Assembly (NCBI GenBank): GCA_030323885.1
Contig: CM059194.1
Location: 2,738,495 to 2,802,494 of the forward strand
DNA length: 64,000 nt
Direction: 5' to 3'
Source: Branchipolynoe longqiensis
Taxonomy: Eukaryota; Annelida; Polychaeta; Phyllodocida; Polynoidae
The translations under genes and the position numbers were made by a program. Positions 45,691 through 55,613 of the stretch are shown here, piece after piece. The notes beneath the pieces are model-generated. The model saw only the letters and a program-made list of their open reading frames with translations. It did no database searches and was not told the origin of the DNA. The stretch's first letter is position 1. Every line of letters starts with the position of its first letter.

Positions 45691-46085
45691 GTTCCGATTA
45701 TATCAGATTATATCAGCTCGGCACAGCTCGCCGGTCCCCGGACCCCCCCCCCCCCCCACACACACACACCCTCCCCCCTCGAATTAAATGTGCCGGTGCC
45801 CGGCTTGCCCGGTGTGGCAATTGAGACCGTCCGCCATTACGCCGAGGAACGGCAACACTAAAATGCATTTTCCATGCACTTGAGCATTCTCCCTACCGAA
45901 AAGTGACAAATCTCTAAAACCTCAGCATCTCGAAACAAATCGGTTGGTAGACATACAGAAAACATCCGTACCCAAAACATTCTATTCAATTTATAAGGTT
46001 ACTGATGATGCGCACCGAAAAATTTATAGAACGGCGGAAACTGCGACACCGGGCGTTTCGCCGGTTGGTCGTTACGCAATAATCT

Positions 46086-46091
46086 TTTATT
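46086..46091 (-). terminator. AATAAA poly(A) signal for the six-exon gene
   Basis: TTTATT on +, that is AATAAA on the minus strand, about 360 nt past the TAG stop at 46452-46454. It is the first canonical signal downstream of the stop. A role in 3'-end formation is inferred from position. Confidence 0.45.
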
Positions 46092-46138
46092 GTTAATTTA
46101 GGTCATCCCACCAGGACAGCGTGGCTGACGGGCTTCTG

Positions 46139-46191
46139 ATTGGTCGATTTGAAATGAAGTGGTCCTTTGTTTAACAGGACTGATATATATC
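46139..46191 (+). promoter_or_regulatory. Possible CCAAT/TATA promoter facing right
   Basis: ATTGG (inverted CCAAT) at 46139-46143 and TGATATATATC at 46181-46191 precede an ATG at 46245. The spacing would put transcription start about 30 nt before the ATG. The signals are short and could be fortuitous. Confidence 0.3.
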
Positions 46192-46244
46192 TTGTGGGGC
46201 ACTAGACACGATTTAGTGCTGCCTCTGTCGCCATCGCAATCACA

Positions 46245-46664
46245 ATGCGTCGTATTAACAACATTGGTTGGAGATCGAATCCCCGACCAACCGAACTAGT
46301 ACGCCATACAAGGATTGTCAATGGGATTGAAACCAGTTACTATCGTCGTGAACCTATTCGTACTAGGGGCACAATTGCAGAGAGAATCGTTCAAGCCCAA
46401 GCTCAAGCCCGTGCTCAAGCTCAAGCCCGTGCTCAAGCTCAAGCCCGAATTCTAGTTCCACTTGAGGCTCATAACAATTATCAAGTGTTCGATCGTACCC
46501 ATAGCATCCTGCAGCTTGGTAAGATAGGTAGCGCGCATCCTATCCTTGGCGCTCGTGGGGAGACCAGGGGCAGCAGCAGGGGCGGCAGCAGCAGCAGCAG
46601 GGGAAGCGGCAGCAGCAGCAGGGGCAGCCGGGACGTCCTCGGCCTGCTCCGGGTTCCTTACTAA
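46245..46664 (+). CDS. Arg/Gln/Ala-rich 139-residue frame, antisense to the last exon
   Basis: It starts MRRINNIGWRSNPRPTELV, has a hexapeptide repeat (AQAQAR, about residues 50-68) and a Gly/Ser/Arg-rich tail. The second half lies exactly opposite the alanine-rich last exon of the minus gene (46452-46660), where GCT/GCC codons read as Ser/Gly/Arg on this strand; that part is probably a shadow. The first half lies in the minus gene's 3'UTR and has a TATA-like sequence 54-64 nt upstream, so a small overlapping gene is possible. No homolog recognised. Confidence 0.25.
   Translation: MRRINNIGWRSNPRPTELVRHTRIVNGIETSYYRREPIRTRGTIAERIVQAQAQARAQAQARAQAQARILVPLEAHNNYQVFDRTHSILQLGKIGSAHPILGARGETRGSSRGGSSSSRGSGSSSRGSRDVLGLLRVPY
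46452..46660 (-). CDS. Exon 6 (stop codon): Ala/Pro-rich linker and C-terminal helix
   Basis: 209 nt after acceptor CTAACCCTTAG (CTAAC could serve as a branch point). It opens with RNPEQAEDVPAAP, continues with alanine runs from GCT/GCC codons, and closes with YLTKLQDAMGTIEHLI and a TAG at 46454-46452. Confidence 0.85.
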
Positions 46665-49649
46665 GGGTTAGATTTTCACAAACAAGTCGTAAGTCGTGTG
46701 TGTGTGGCGTGGGCCTGTTTGGATCATTTTTGTCCATATTAAAAAGCCAACAACTTTTTAAGTAATCATCCGATCTTAATGAAGTTGGTGTCATTTTACT
46801 TTTGGTAAGAGCTATGGAACTAGATCAAAATATGGTACTTTCTATTGAGTTGCAAAAATGAGTTGGGATACCTATTGTAAGTCCTTAGTGATAGAGGGTG
46901 GGTAGGGGGAAAAACAGAATTGGCATTGAGCTAAAACTTACCATCGTGCAAATCGAAGCCTGCCCGGAAGAGCGACCAGTTTTTTTTTAAAAACTGGGGG
47001 CCAGTGCCGGAGGAGATGTCCACGGTGCCCCGTGGTGACTTCAGGAAGACGATCATATCAACATCACCGTCTGTGTTTAGGGAGCGCAGCAGGGTGGCCT
47101 GGATCAATACCGCAAATAATGTAGGTGCTTTTAACAAGGCTAGATAAATAAAGCGATATAAATGGGTCAACTTTAGGTATATATAACAGACACAAGTAAA
47201 ATAAATTGACATATAAAACAATGCTGACAGAATACTATCTTAGGTACATATAACAGCCCCAAGGAAGATTATGAATTATTATGGTAGACTAATATTCCAG
47301 CTTGCAGACAAGGCTAGATAAATAAAGCGATATAAATGGGTCAACTTTAGGTATATATAACAGACACAAGTAAAATAAATTGACATATAAAACAATGCTG
47401 ACAGAATAGTATCTTAGGTACATATAACAGCCCCAAGGAAGATTATGAATTATTATGGTAGACTAATATTCCAGCTTGCAGAGACAGTGTGAAGACATTT
47501 TACATTCGGTAGATGTAACAGAAACAAGGAATATTAGCGAATATTATCGTAGACTAATATACCTCCTTGCACAGACGGTGATAAGAGGCATTCACCGCGG
47601 CAACTCGCTCCTCACGGGTCATTGCTTGCGGGCACATCTGAGCGAGCTGCCGGGCATCGTCGCTGTATGTGGTCCGCTCAGCGGGGAGAAGCGCTCTCCA
47701 CCCAGCCAGCCAAGCAGTTTGCTTCTCGCCGAAGGTCCCGGCGGCTGAAATATTTTAAGTCCATGTCTACATGTAACGATATTCCAGTGTCTACCAAGTG
47801 TCTAACTGTAAGGCATATCATATAAATGACAACATAGAAAAACGCCTCATTATAAGATGAGACCATACTTAGAAAAACAATCGACTAAATATCTAATTAC
47901 TTTCTAACGCTAAACCATTAAAATCATGCCAGGACATTACCCGTCAGTACCGTGGCGTGTAACTAGTTATGCAACTATTATTCGAGCAGAGTGTAGGTTA
48001 GTGTGTATTGAAAGAGTATAAAGACGGTGCTGTCAACCGATTTTTTGATTGACAAAGCTACATTGCCATATTACATACATATCTACCGTACGAAATTACA
48101 GCTAAAAAAATACTTCGGCCAACGTTGATATGGAATCTATATAATTTACCGGACTGGGTGGAGCGCTTGTAGAGGTCGAACCCCGTTGTGCGCTTCGCAT
48201 GCTGCACCGAAAGGCGCACCTTTTGCCGAAGGCTGTCGGGGTCCGCGACGGCAGAAACGGCTGGAGCGCACCGCTCCTGCGCATTTCTGCGCATGTTGCT
48301 GATGCGCACCTAAAGGGAATGCGAAAATGGGCGAAATACGTTTGAGAGATGTATTTGGTTCAGAGGATTGTGCACGGGAAAATAAAGTCTTATCTATTTA
48401 ATAACCCTTTAGATTTATAATCATTTAAATTTAAAATACATGATACAGCACTCCGTACCAGGTTTAAGGGCGGTGTTAGGTACCGATTAGGCCCAAATCT
48501 ATTCAATGCTATCATATTTAACAGAATTACATACTCAAAAAGTGAAATTTGATCAAATTAACATTAAAATCGAAGTGATATTAACGCCGCCGCTACAGGG
48601 GGGTTTGTGATTTCCTAGTAAATCGCAAAACCCGGAATGTGGAATTTCCACGGGTTTGCGATTTACTGCCAAACCGGAAACAGGCTCAGAGATCACGTTC
48701 CAGCGCTCCTGGTAGGTGGGGCCACTGGGGGTCGGGTCACTTACTAGTTACAGAACTAATTTCTGAAGGGGGGTAAGATGATTAATTGATTCTAACCTTG
48801 ACTGCGCGCAACGACATGTTGGCAGCCTCTGCAGCCCGCAGCAGTTCCGGCTCGAAGGGCTTGGATGTGCTAACAAGCCCATCGTCATAAAACTGCTGCA
48901 GGATAGCCCGCTGCTCGGCTGTGGTGGAAACCACTGTCTGCAAAACCAAAACCAAACAAACCTAAATAATGATTATTAAACCTACAGATTAAACCTACAG
49001 ATTTAGACATAAGCCGTGTTCACACCCACAACCTACTGGAGGCGAAATAGATGAGGCGACTGAACCAATGACCATAATACGCCTCAGCATCGGGTTCACG
49101 TGGCGGATGTGAGCCAACGGCGGATATGAGCCAATGTGAGCCGACTATATCACCGTGAATGTGTTCGGCAAGGATGATAACGCTAGCTTTGTAGTATGTG
49201 TTACGTTTCAGGTCGCCAGAAGGATGGATTTCTAGCTACAATTTAAGTCTTGGTTGCATGCCCTAGAGCACATATTTATCTACGTACTCATTTTTTTACT
49301 GTTTCAATTTGACCAGTATTAGTTTCAAAAGTTTAAGATTGGCCAAGGCCAGTGACATAAGCCGTGTTCACACCCACAACCTACTGGAGGCGAAATAGAT
49401 GAGGCGACTCAACCAATGACCATAATCCGCCTCAGCATCGGGTTCACACGTGGCGGATGTGAGCCAATGGCGCATGTGAGCCAATGTGAGCCGACTATAT
49501 TAGGCGCCATGAAGGGGTTTGAAGTTGTTTGAATTTGTTTGGCACATATTACATATCTACCGTACGAAATTTGACGGTCAAAATACAGAATCATACATCA
49601 TATGTCAAATACTCACACGTTTAGATTCGGGGGCACCGTGAGAAGACAT
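46452..49649 (-). CDS. Complete six-exon gene: 293-residue protein with atypical homeodomain-like N-terminus
   Basis: Joining 49649-49617, 48937-48797, 48309-48150, 47744-47563, 47098-46942 and 46660-46452 gives 882 nt: ATG, 293 codons, TAG, no internal stop. All introns are GT-AG and every phase matches (0, 0, 1, 0, 1). Residues ~16-67 look like a divergent homeodomain: TTAEQRAILQQFYDDG (helix 1), ELLRAAEAANMS (helix 2), LRAVKVRISNMRRN (helix 3). N63 and R65 fit homeodomain Asn51 and Arg53, but Trp48 and Phe49 are Arg and Ile. Residues ~95-145 hold GFDLYKRS and a Trp-rich WLAGWRALLPAERTTYS segment with no assigned domain. Residues ~230-260 are Ala/Pro-rich, and a leucine-containing helix ends the protein. 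DNA binding is inferred from the helix-turn-helix resemblance only. The whole architecture is not one I recognise. Confidence 0.87.
46942..47098 (-). CDS. Exon 5
   Basis: 157 nt after acceptor TTGATCCAG (weak pyrimidine tract), before the strong donor GTAAGT. It encodes ATLLRSLNTDGDVDMIVFLK through FRAGFDLHD and ends in phase 1. An A9 run within the exon (46981-46989) is a frameshift-prone spot, but the frame is intact. Confidence 0.84.
47136..47483. repeat. 174-bp tandem duplication in intron 4
   Basis: AAGGCTAGATAAATAAAGCG through TATTCCAGCTTGCAGAC occurs twice (from 47136 and 47310). The unit end (TAGACTAATATTCCAGCTTG) resembles the exon 4 donor region (TAGACTAATATACCTCCTTG), so the array probably grew from that border. 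Confidence 0.88.
47563..47744 (-). CDS. Exon 4: Trp/Ala-rich middle segment
   Basis: 182 nt after acceptor ATATTTCAG, before donor GTATAT. It encodes FGEKQTAWLAGWRALLP through EERVAAVNASYHRLCKE. Confidence 0.87.
48150..48309 (-). CDS. Exon 3: recognition-helix end and following basic segment
   Basis: 160 nt after acceptor CCCTTTAG, before donor GTAAAT, ending in phase 1. It begins with VRISNMRRNAQ, so the intron falls inside the third helix, as in some homeobox genes. Confidence 0.88.
48480..48610. mobile_element. Fragment of TIR element Z in intron 2
   Basis: TAGGCCCAAATCTATTCAAT through ATATTAACGCCGCCGC matches the interior of the Z elements at 8473 and 36530. Termini are lost. A small inverted pair (GTGATTTCCTAGTAAATCGC with GGTTTGCGATTTACTG) follows at 48606-48673. 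Confidence 0.65.
48797..48937 (-). CDS. Exon 2: first two helices of the homeodomain-like region
   Basis: 141 nt, 47 codons, after acceptor TTTTGCAG and before donor GTTAGA. GC-rich and in frame throughout, phase 0 at both ends. Confidence 0.88.
49008..49505. repeat. ~145-bp direct repeat in intron 1
   Basis: ATAAGCCGTGTTCACACCCA through GTGAGCCGACTATAT occurs at 49008-49160 and 49357-49505 in the same orientation, with about 200 bp between. Both lie in the first intron of the six-exon gene. Confidence 0.85.
49617..49649 (-). CDS. Exon 1 (start codon) of the six-exon gene
   Basis: 33 nt encoding MSSHGAPESKR, then the consensus donor GTGAGT. The start is the first ATG in the frame. The upstream 100 bp is rich in CA and CG and has no TATA box. 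Confidence 0.78.
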
Positions 49650-50340
49650 CTTTGGATATTCGTTCGGAGTAGGTGTAGCTGATAGGTGAGGTGTGTGAGG
49701 TGCGCGAGTGTGAGAGTGTGTGAGTAGATTTGAGCTGGTGCGCGAGCAGTGCGGTGAGGCGAGGCATGGTCAAGAGGTCAAGAGGTCAATCGGTCAATCG
49801 GTCAAGCGGTCAGACACCTAGTGGTAAGGAAGGAAATGAAGTAGGTTTCACGCAGGTGGTGCCATCGGGCGTGAAGATTTGTAACTAGAAAAGAAGACGA
49901 CTGTCTGACCTCTGTTGTCTGGTGCTGCCACCTGGAGATATTAGGTTAGAACCCTGAAGATCAATGATGGCACCACCTAGTGCCTATGGCGGGAAGCAGA
50001 TGTACAGCCGCAAACAAACCTTAAGGTAAACAATGGTTGTTACTGCATAACTACATAAAGTAGAAGATAAGTCGATGCAGTAAAAGTGGATGCAGTAAGT
50101 CTATTCCACACAGCAAAAATAAAAGACGGTGCTGTGTACCGATTTTTATATATTCTCTATCAATGCGTTTGAAGGTTATCGATGTGGTGAACTATAGAAA
50201 TAATTAAAAACTATAGAAATAATTTTTAAAAATTACATAAATAAATGCGTAAATTAATAGATGCCGGTAACTACTGTTGTCACTCTCCTGCAATGCCACC
50301 TATGCAGCCTCCGCCAATCGGTCCCGCCTCTTTTGATAGC
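49650..50340. other. 5' flank of the six-exon gene; no other gene seen
   Basis: Contains short GGTCAA repeats (49767-49810) and an AAAGACGGTGCTGT segment at 50122 that also occurs at 48020 in intron 3. No promoter element is clear. Confidence 0.4.
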
Positions 50341-50342
50341 TT

Positions 50343-50552
50343 TGGACGAATGTGGGGGTTTATGTAGACTCAGTCTTTTCATATGTCAGGCTTTGGACAA
50401 ACATGGGGCTTTATGTAGGCTCAGTCTTTACATAGGTCAACCTTGGACGAACGTGGGGGTTTATGTAGACTCAGTCTTTTCATATGTCAGGCTTTGGACA
50501 AACATGGGGCTTTATGTAGGCTCAGTCTTTTCATAGGTCAACCTTGGACAAA
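50343..50552 (+). repeat. ~54-bp minisatellite, four units in an A-B-A-B order
   Basis: Units alternate between GGGGGTTTATGTAGACTCAG and GGGGCTTTATGTAGGCTCAG types, each followed by TCTTTTCATA and a TTGGAC boundary. The period of the dimer is about 108 bp. Confidence 0.9.
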
Positions 50553-50874
50553 CGCGGCACTCCGGCCCCTCCTGACAAGAACAACAGATAGTCATGGGAA
50601 AGCGGCACAGAATGCCCGTAGGCCGAGTGAGCCACCTTAAATTCTGTAGGCATACGGGAACTGAGTCGTACGCGAAAAAGGCAGCGAGTCACTCGTTGCC
50701 CATTCTTAGGGAGACTCAGAAGGGGGTATGACCGCGGGTTGGGTGTGACTAGGCATATTCCAGCATTAATATTTGTGAATACATCGAGTTGTGTTTGTCA
50801 AGTTTGCTGTGCCTTTAAGCCATAATGAATACAAATGGCAGCAATACATTTTTAAAGAACACTACAGAACTAAA

Positions 50875-50990
50875 GTGTTTGGAAGGTCGAGAGTTCAAAT
50901 CCCTGCCGAGTCAAACCAACGACTTATAAAATTGATATTTGGCAATACCTAGCCTGGCGCTTGGTATTAATAGGGTAGAACAAGGACTGT
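50875..50990 (+). mobile_element. SINE-A 5' part
   Basis: B-box-like GTCGAGAGTTCAAATCCC, then CAAACCAACGACTTATAAAA and GGTATTAATAGGGTAGAACA. The remainder is replaced by repeat W. Confidence 0.65.
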
Positions 50991-50994
50991 GTAA

Positions 50995-51520
50995 AGTCGA
51001 CGGCAGGCTAAATAGGAAATCACTACAGGCAAGAGTATAGAAAGGCAGAGTAAAGAGTGTGCAGAAGGAACCAGAAGGAGCTTGCTTGTTTTATTATGAT
51101 ATAGGCTGTAGAATCCAAGATGGCTGTCACACCTGATCAGCTCCTCCAATCAGCAATAGGCATTCACCAATCAACCAATGAACATCCAATCTGCCTGTAT
51201 CCAAGCTTTGGTTGTTTATGGCTACAGTGCCATGTTATGTCTGGGTGTGCAGTGATCCATAAATAACAGTTGGAGGGGAGGGGGTATGTGAGTAGAGCTC
51301 CTAAGGTGGTGTCACACTAAAAGTAGTGCCCCTCTCACACTATCTATAACTACATAATGTTTATATCAACTCAGCAAAGGATCACCAACACCACATAATA
51401 CCTTAATGCCTCTGGCTCTATATACCATTTACCTTTTTACATATAACAATTGTAATTACTATAGACTAGTTCACACCATCCTCCAATGTCTAAATATCGG
51501 GAAATTTTACAACTGGTTCG
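50995..51520 (+). repeat. Interspersed repeat W, copy 2
   Basis: Parallel to 40490-41020 in order and orientation, ending GGGAAATTTTACAACTGG. Confidence 0.58.
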
Positions 51521-52150
51521 CAGGGAAATTGACAGCAAAGGCAAAGTGATTAGACTGGAATGTGTCAACTGACAGCTAAAATCCTCTGGTGTGAATGACA
51601 CTGGTCAATATCCGGTGGAGGAAAGGTGGGCTGAGATGGCGCCACCGGTATGGTGTTGCTGCATCTTAAGGAGTATAGCAATAATCATAATAATACGTAA
51701 CATTCCCTTATGTATCCTTATACTCACATACTACATTATGCAGTGTGTGACGTGAAGGGGGGCTCCCGCCTGGCAATTTACCCGACAGCTGGGAGTGGGG
51801 GGCACTCCACCAATGCATACACAGGAAATCAAGGGTGTACATGTTACCCTTCCATTTATACTCGTATAATGCGTTATGCATCACCTATATATATTATATG
51901 GCAGGAATACCAGTACAAGCAAATATATATTCAGATGAATCAAGCATTTCACAGAAAAAAAGAACAACAGTTGCCGAGAGTATGACAGATGTGGAATGAT
52001 GGCTCCCTTGCTGACCTTGGAGGTTGACAATAATTTGCGCCAATTGATGGGAAATATATGATAATTCGGAATGGGAATTCCTCACAGGTGGAATTGATTC
52101 ATAATTGGGCACACTTGTAGGAGATTTGTGGCAGTGCGAAACCTGTGTTG
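51521..52150. other. No recognised gene or element
   Basis: The frame 51710-51985 (+) has no motif or splice support. AT-rich. Confidence 0.4.
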
Positions 52151-52151
52151 A

Positions 52152-52477
52152 CCGGATGCGGTAGCCGAATCGGTAGAGCGCTGGCTTCCCGTGCGGAAGG
52201 TCGGGACTTCAATTCCTGGTCGAGTGAAAGCAATGACTTAACAAATTGATACTTGTCGCTACCTAGCCTGGCACTCTGGATTACTGGGATAGGACAAGGA
52301 GCAGTTACCTCAGTGGCAGGATAATGTGACTGGGTGGGATATTGGGTCATGGTGCTGGGGGGGCTTGGTCTCACAAAGGGGCAGCACAATAAAGTTGTCA
52401 TGAGTGCGCACAGTCACAAGTCAGTGTCCTTCCTGATATCCCGTTTGATGTTGCCATGACGTAAAAACTCCAACAGA
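52152..52477 (+). mobile_element. SINE-A, full-length plus copy
   Basis: Head GATGCGGTAGCCGAATCGGT, B-box-like GGACTTCAATTCC, complete body, and tail GTTGCCATGACGTAAAAAC then TCCAACAGAG. Confidence 0.82.
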
Positions 52478-52494
52478 GAACCTGCATTGTCGTC

Positions 52495-52792
52495 ACCCAG
52501 CCAACATGCCCTGGTGGGCCCTACATGGGTTGTCAATGGGTGAGCTGGGCACAGCTCGACAGGAGCTCCAGGTGGGCTCTGAAGTGGGCGTGAGATGGGC
52601 CCCACATGGGCTAGATTCCCAGCTTTAAAAAAAAATATCAGATTTTGTCTAAGATATAGTTAACAAATTCAATAACTGAGATAGGCCCACCTGGGCTAGC
52701 ACATGGATCCTGTGGCCAAATTTAGCTGGGCCCCAGATGGGCTACCCATGTGGGGCCCACCCAGGGACCAGCTGGGAATGCTGGCTGGGCAC
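52495..52792. mobile_element. ~300-bp TIR element (CCAGCCAACAT ends)
   Basis: ACCCAGCCAACATGCCCTGG at the left is matched, inverted, by CCAGCTGGGAATGCTGGCTG at the right. Interior GGGCCCCACATGGGCTA-type motifs occur on both sides. No coding sequence. Confidence 0.7.
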
Positions 52793-52804
52793 CTGGAGGG
52801 GTAT

Positions 52805-53075
52805 TCATCAACTAGTCGGCTCAGTGTCAGGATAATGTGACTGAGTGGGATATATCGTAGTCGTGCAAGAGAATGGAAAGAATACTGTTCCACACCTTTC
52901 AAAACACAATGGACACGTAGCCGTCGGTGTGCTGTGTCACAAGTCGGTACCCACCCTACCTTAGATGTTGCGAGGATGGTAAACACCAAACAGACGAGGC
53001 TTTGAATGGGTGCTCTCGGAAGTCCTCATATGTCCGAGTATAACCTTAGATGTTGCTGGTGCGGAAAACCCAATG
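52805..53075 (+). mobile_element. Decayed SINE-A fragments
   Basis: CTCAGTGTCAGGATAATGTG and two separate 3' ends (CCTTAGATGTTGCGAGGATG near 52968; ATAACCTTAGATGTTGCTGG near 53040). Confidence 0.6.
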
Positions 53076-53430
53076 AATCAAAATCATACTTACTGACTCT
53101 GTTGAGATATTGTCGCACTGCTACCATGACCCAATATCCGTCCATCACTTTAAACTGTCAGAAGCTGGTACCCACCCTGATTTGAATAGATGGTGTTAGG
53201 GGGTAAACCCCCAATAGACCAACTCCCTTCTTATCTGAATGCAGGTTGAGCGTCCCGGTGTTTTGATCCTGGGCACGTTTGTGTTCAAAACACCTAACAA
53301 TAACATGATTCTTCAAAGGATGGCCTAGTTCAGTCAGTGTGTGCATGGGATTGTATGGGGTGAGCAGTTTTTTTTACGCACTTTTTTTGTGACATTGTGT
53401 AAAATATTGATGTTGCCCATAACTGCTAAA

Positions 53431-53958
53431 GCCCCAGTCACAACTACCCGGATCAGGGGCCGGTCGATCCCCGGACCGTCATCCGGCGTCGTCCGTGGCG
53501 ATCCGTGGTGATCCGTTGCTCATCTGTGGCTGGTCCTTGGTGATCCAGCATGATCCAGAATGATCCTTAGATGGTCCGGCCTCGTCCGGGATCTGCCCCG
53601 GATGTTTTAAAATGTTTAAGACATCTGGGGCGGTCCGGTGCATTTTGCGATCCGGGCTCGATCCGGCATCGTCCGGTATGGTCCGGGGGTGATCCGGGGG
53701 TGGTCCGGGGGTGGACCAGCAGTAGTCCGTGCCGCGTCCGGACCAGTCCGGGGCTGTTTCGCCCTGGATGAGCCATGTTTTAGCCACGATTTAACCCAGA
53801 CCAGCCCCAGACTTGCCAGGACTAGCCCCGATGTAGCCATAGACCACTCCCGGACTGCTCAGATAAGACCCAGATAGTCCTGGGGTTGTGGGGGGCTCAT
53901 CTGGGGTGATCTGGGCTTGGAGTCCATGGCTCCCCCGGGTATGTGTGACCTTGAGGCC
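53431..53958. mobile_element. TIR element filled with GATCCGG/GGTCCGG degenerate repeats
   Basis: Left GCCCCAGTCACAACTACCCG and right CCGGGTATGTGTGACCTTG are inverted matches. Between them, some 25 copies of an ~11-bp GTCCGGGGTG/GATCCGG motif occur, mostly in one orientation in the left two thirds. It is GC-rich; frames on both strands are by-products. Confidence 0.6.
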
Positions 53959-54153
53959 AAAAACGACCAAAATAGCGATTTTATCCGGGGCTGTCTGGGA
54001 CAGGCCGGGAGACTGGTCTGGGGGTGGTCCGGCTAAAAATCTGGGGGCTTAAGTCTTGTGACTTCTTTTCACTGCTGGACAGTAATAATCTTATGGTTCC
54101 CATTGTTTTGTCACTTTCAGTTGTTGCATAACTATCTACCTTCTCTCTCCACC

Positions 54154-54496
54154 AGACAGGGTGGCCGAATGAGTAGAACGTCCGTCTCCTGTTTTGAGAG
54201 ATCGGGAGATCCGAACCCAGGAGTGTGTGGGTACTAATCCTGGTCAAGTCAAACCAATGACTTAAAACTTGATACTTGTTGCTTCCTAACCTGCCACTCG
54301 GCATTATTAGGATAGGGCAAGGACTGGTTAGCTCGGTGTTAGGATCATGTGGGATATCAGGTCATGGTGCTGGCAGCCTGGTGTCCCAGTGGGGCAGCAG
54401 TATAAAGTCGTCATGAGTGCGCACTGTCACAAGTCGGTACCCGTCGTGATATGACCTCATATGTTGCTAGGACATAAAACAACAACAAACAAACAA
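54154..54496 (+). mobile_element. SINE-A, full-length plus copy with (AAC)n tail
   Basis: Head CAGGGTGGCCGAATGAGTAG, complete body, and ATGTTGCTAGGACATAAAAC followed by AACAACAAACAAACAA. The tail composition suggests priming by a LINE with an A-rich 3' end. Confidence 0.85.
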
Positions 54497-54499
54497 TGT

Positions 54500-55610
54500 A
54501 CATTCTCTCTCTGTTTGTGGGCATTTTGCCACACCTCTCTATTCCTACTGTCAGCTTGTTGGTTCTACAATCGGTTAGTTGTTCGGTTACCTACAGTTAC
54601 TTTCCCTGACTGCCTTCGCCTTCTCGTTTTTATTAATGAAATGAAACTTCTGCCAGAAAATAAACTCAACTCAAACCAAGTGCTAGCCTTTCCTTCTCTT
54701 TCGCTAACAAACTAGGTATATATATCTGGGTGACGCTAGAGCGCTGTCTGGTCCCCAGCTTCCCTGTATGTCCTAACACAGACATCTTAATGAACTTCGG
54801 TTGGCAGCAATGTCTGTGTGCAACTGAGGCCTGTGAATGTCGCACTGACATATGTCTGGGACGGCAACCGGCACGTGTGGCCTATGTAGAAATACGCATT
54901 ATCAGCTCCAAATGTTATCTGCACCAAAGTAGCTATGGGGGCGGGGGGGGGGGGGAGCGGGGGACGGGGGAAGCTGCCTCCCCCACCTAGAGTATCTCAA
55001 ATGAACTATTGCACATGTGTAAATACATTATTAAAATAAACCGATATGTGTATTATAATGTATTATAATAATATAAAGGAACGGAGCAATTCCAATATTG
55101 TTATCATATTCATTGTACGATTATTGTGTGTATTTGGGATTTGCGCACCGACCCCATTATATGCGCGTGATTGGGGCGCCAAATGTTTGGTGTGGAAATG
55201 ACTCGAACCACTGTCACTTCGCTCGCAATTTTCTTTTTGGTAGGGCATATTAGTCCCAGCCAGAGAACTAATAATGAACTCAGCCCAACTCTGCTGTGTC
55301 TAACCTTATTGCCTAGTGGTTTATATCAAGCTAAAATAAATTGCTGCGTGTACATTACTTGTAGCTGCCTGTCTCTATTCTACAAACAGCACTGGTCTAT
55401 TTAGCGCTCTGTTAATAAAGCACGCACACGCATGAGCCGGCGCATCAGTGACGCGCTCAGAGACCGGGTATCCTCTCTCCGGTGACTAATTAAAAGTCGG
55501 ACTCCCAGCGGGCACGATGCACCAGTAAATTGCCAATCAGAGTATTCCAAGTTCTGCTGAAAGTTAGCTTAAGTTGCGACCCGGTACGTACAGTCGCAGC
55601 TTCAGCTACC
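54500..55610. other. No recognised gene; possible LTR end near 55175-55190
   Basis: Several short frames lack motifs. On the minus strand, CCAAACA, TT and TGGCGCCCC at about 55174-55191 look like an LTR end, spacer and tRNA primer-binding site, but no gag/pol or second LTR is visible. Confidence 0.3.
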
Positions 55611-55613
55611 TTA

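Noticed and set aside
52152..52225. Functional tRNA gene at the head of SINE-A
   Set aside because: The stems do not pair as a cloverleaf and the sequence runs into the conserved SINE-A body seen in more than ten copies.
55172..55610. LTR retrotransposon on the minus strand (CA end, TT spacer, TGGCGCCCC primer site)
   Set aside because: The end-plus-primer-site pattern is suggestive, but no second LTR, gag or pol could be found and the AATAAA motifs lie on the other strand; kept only as a remark.
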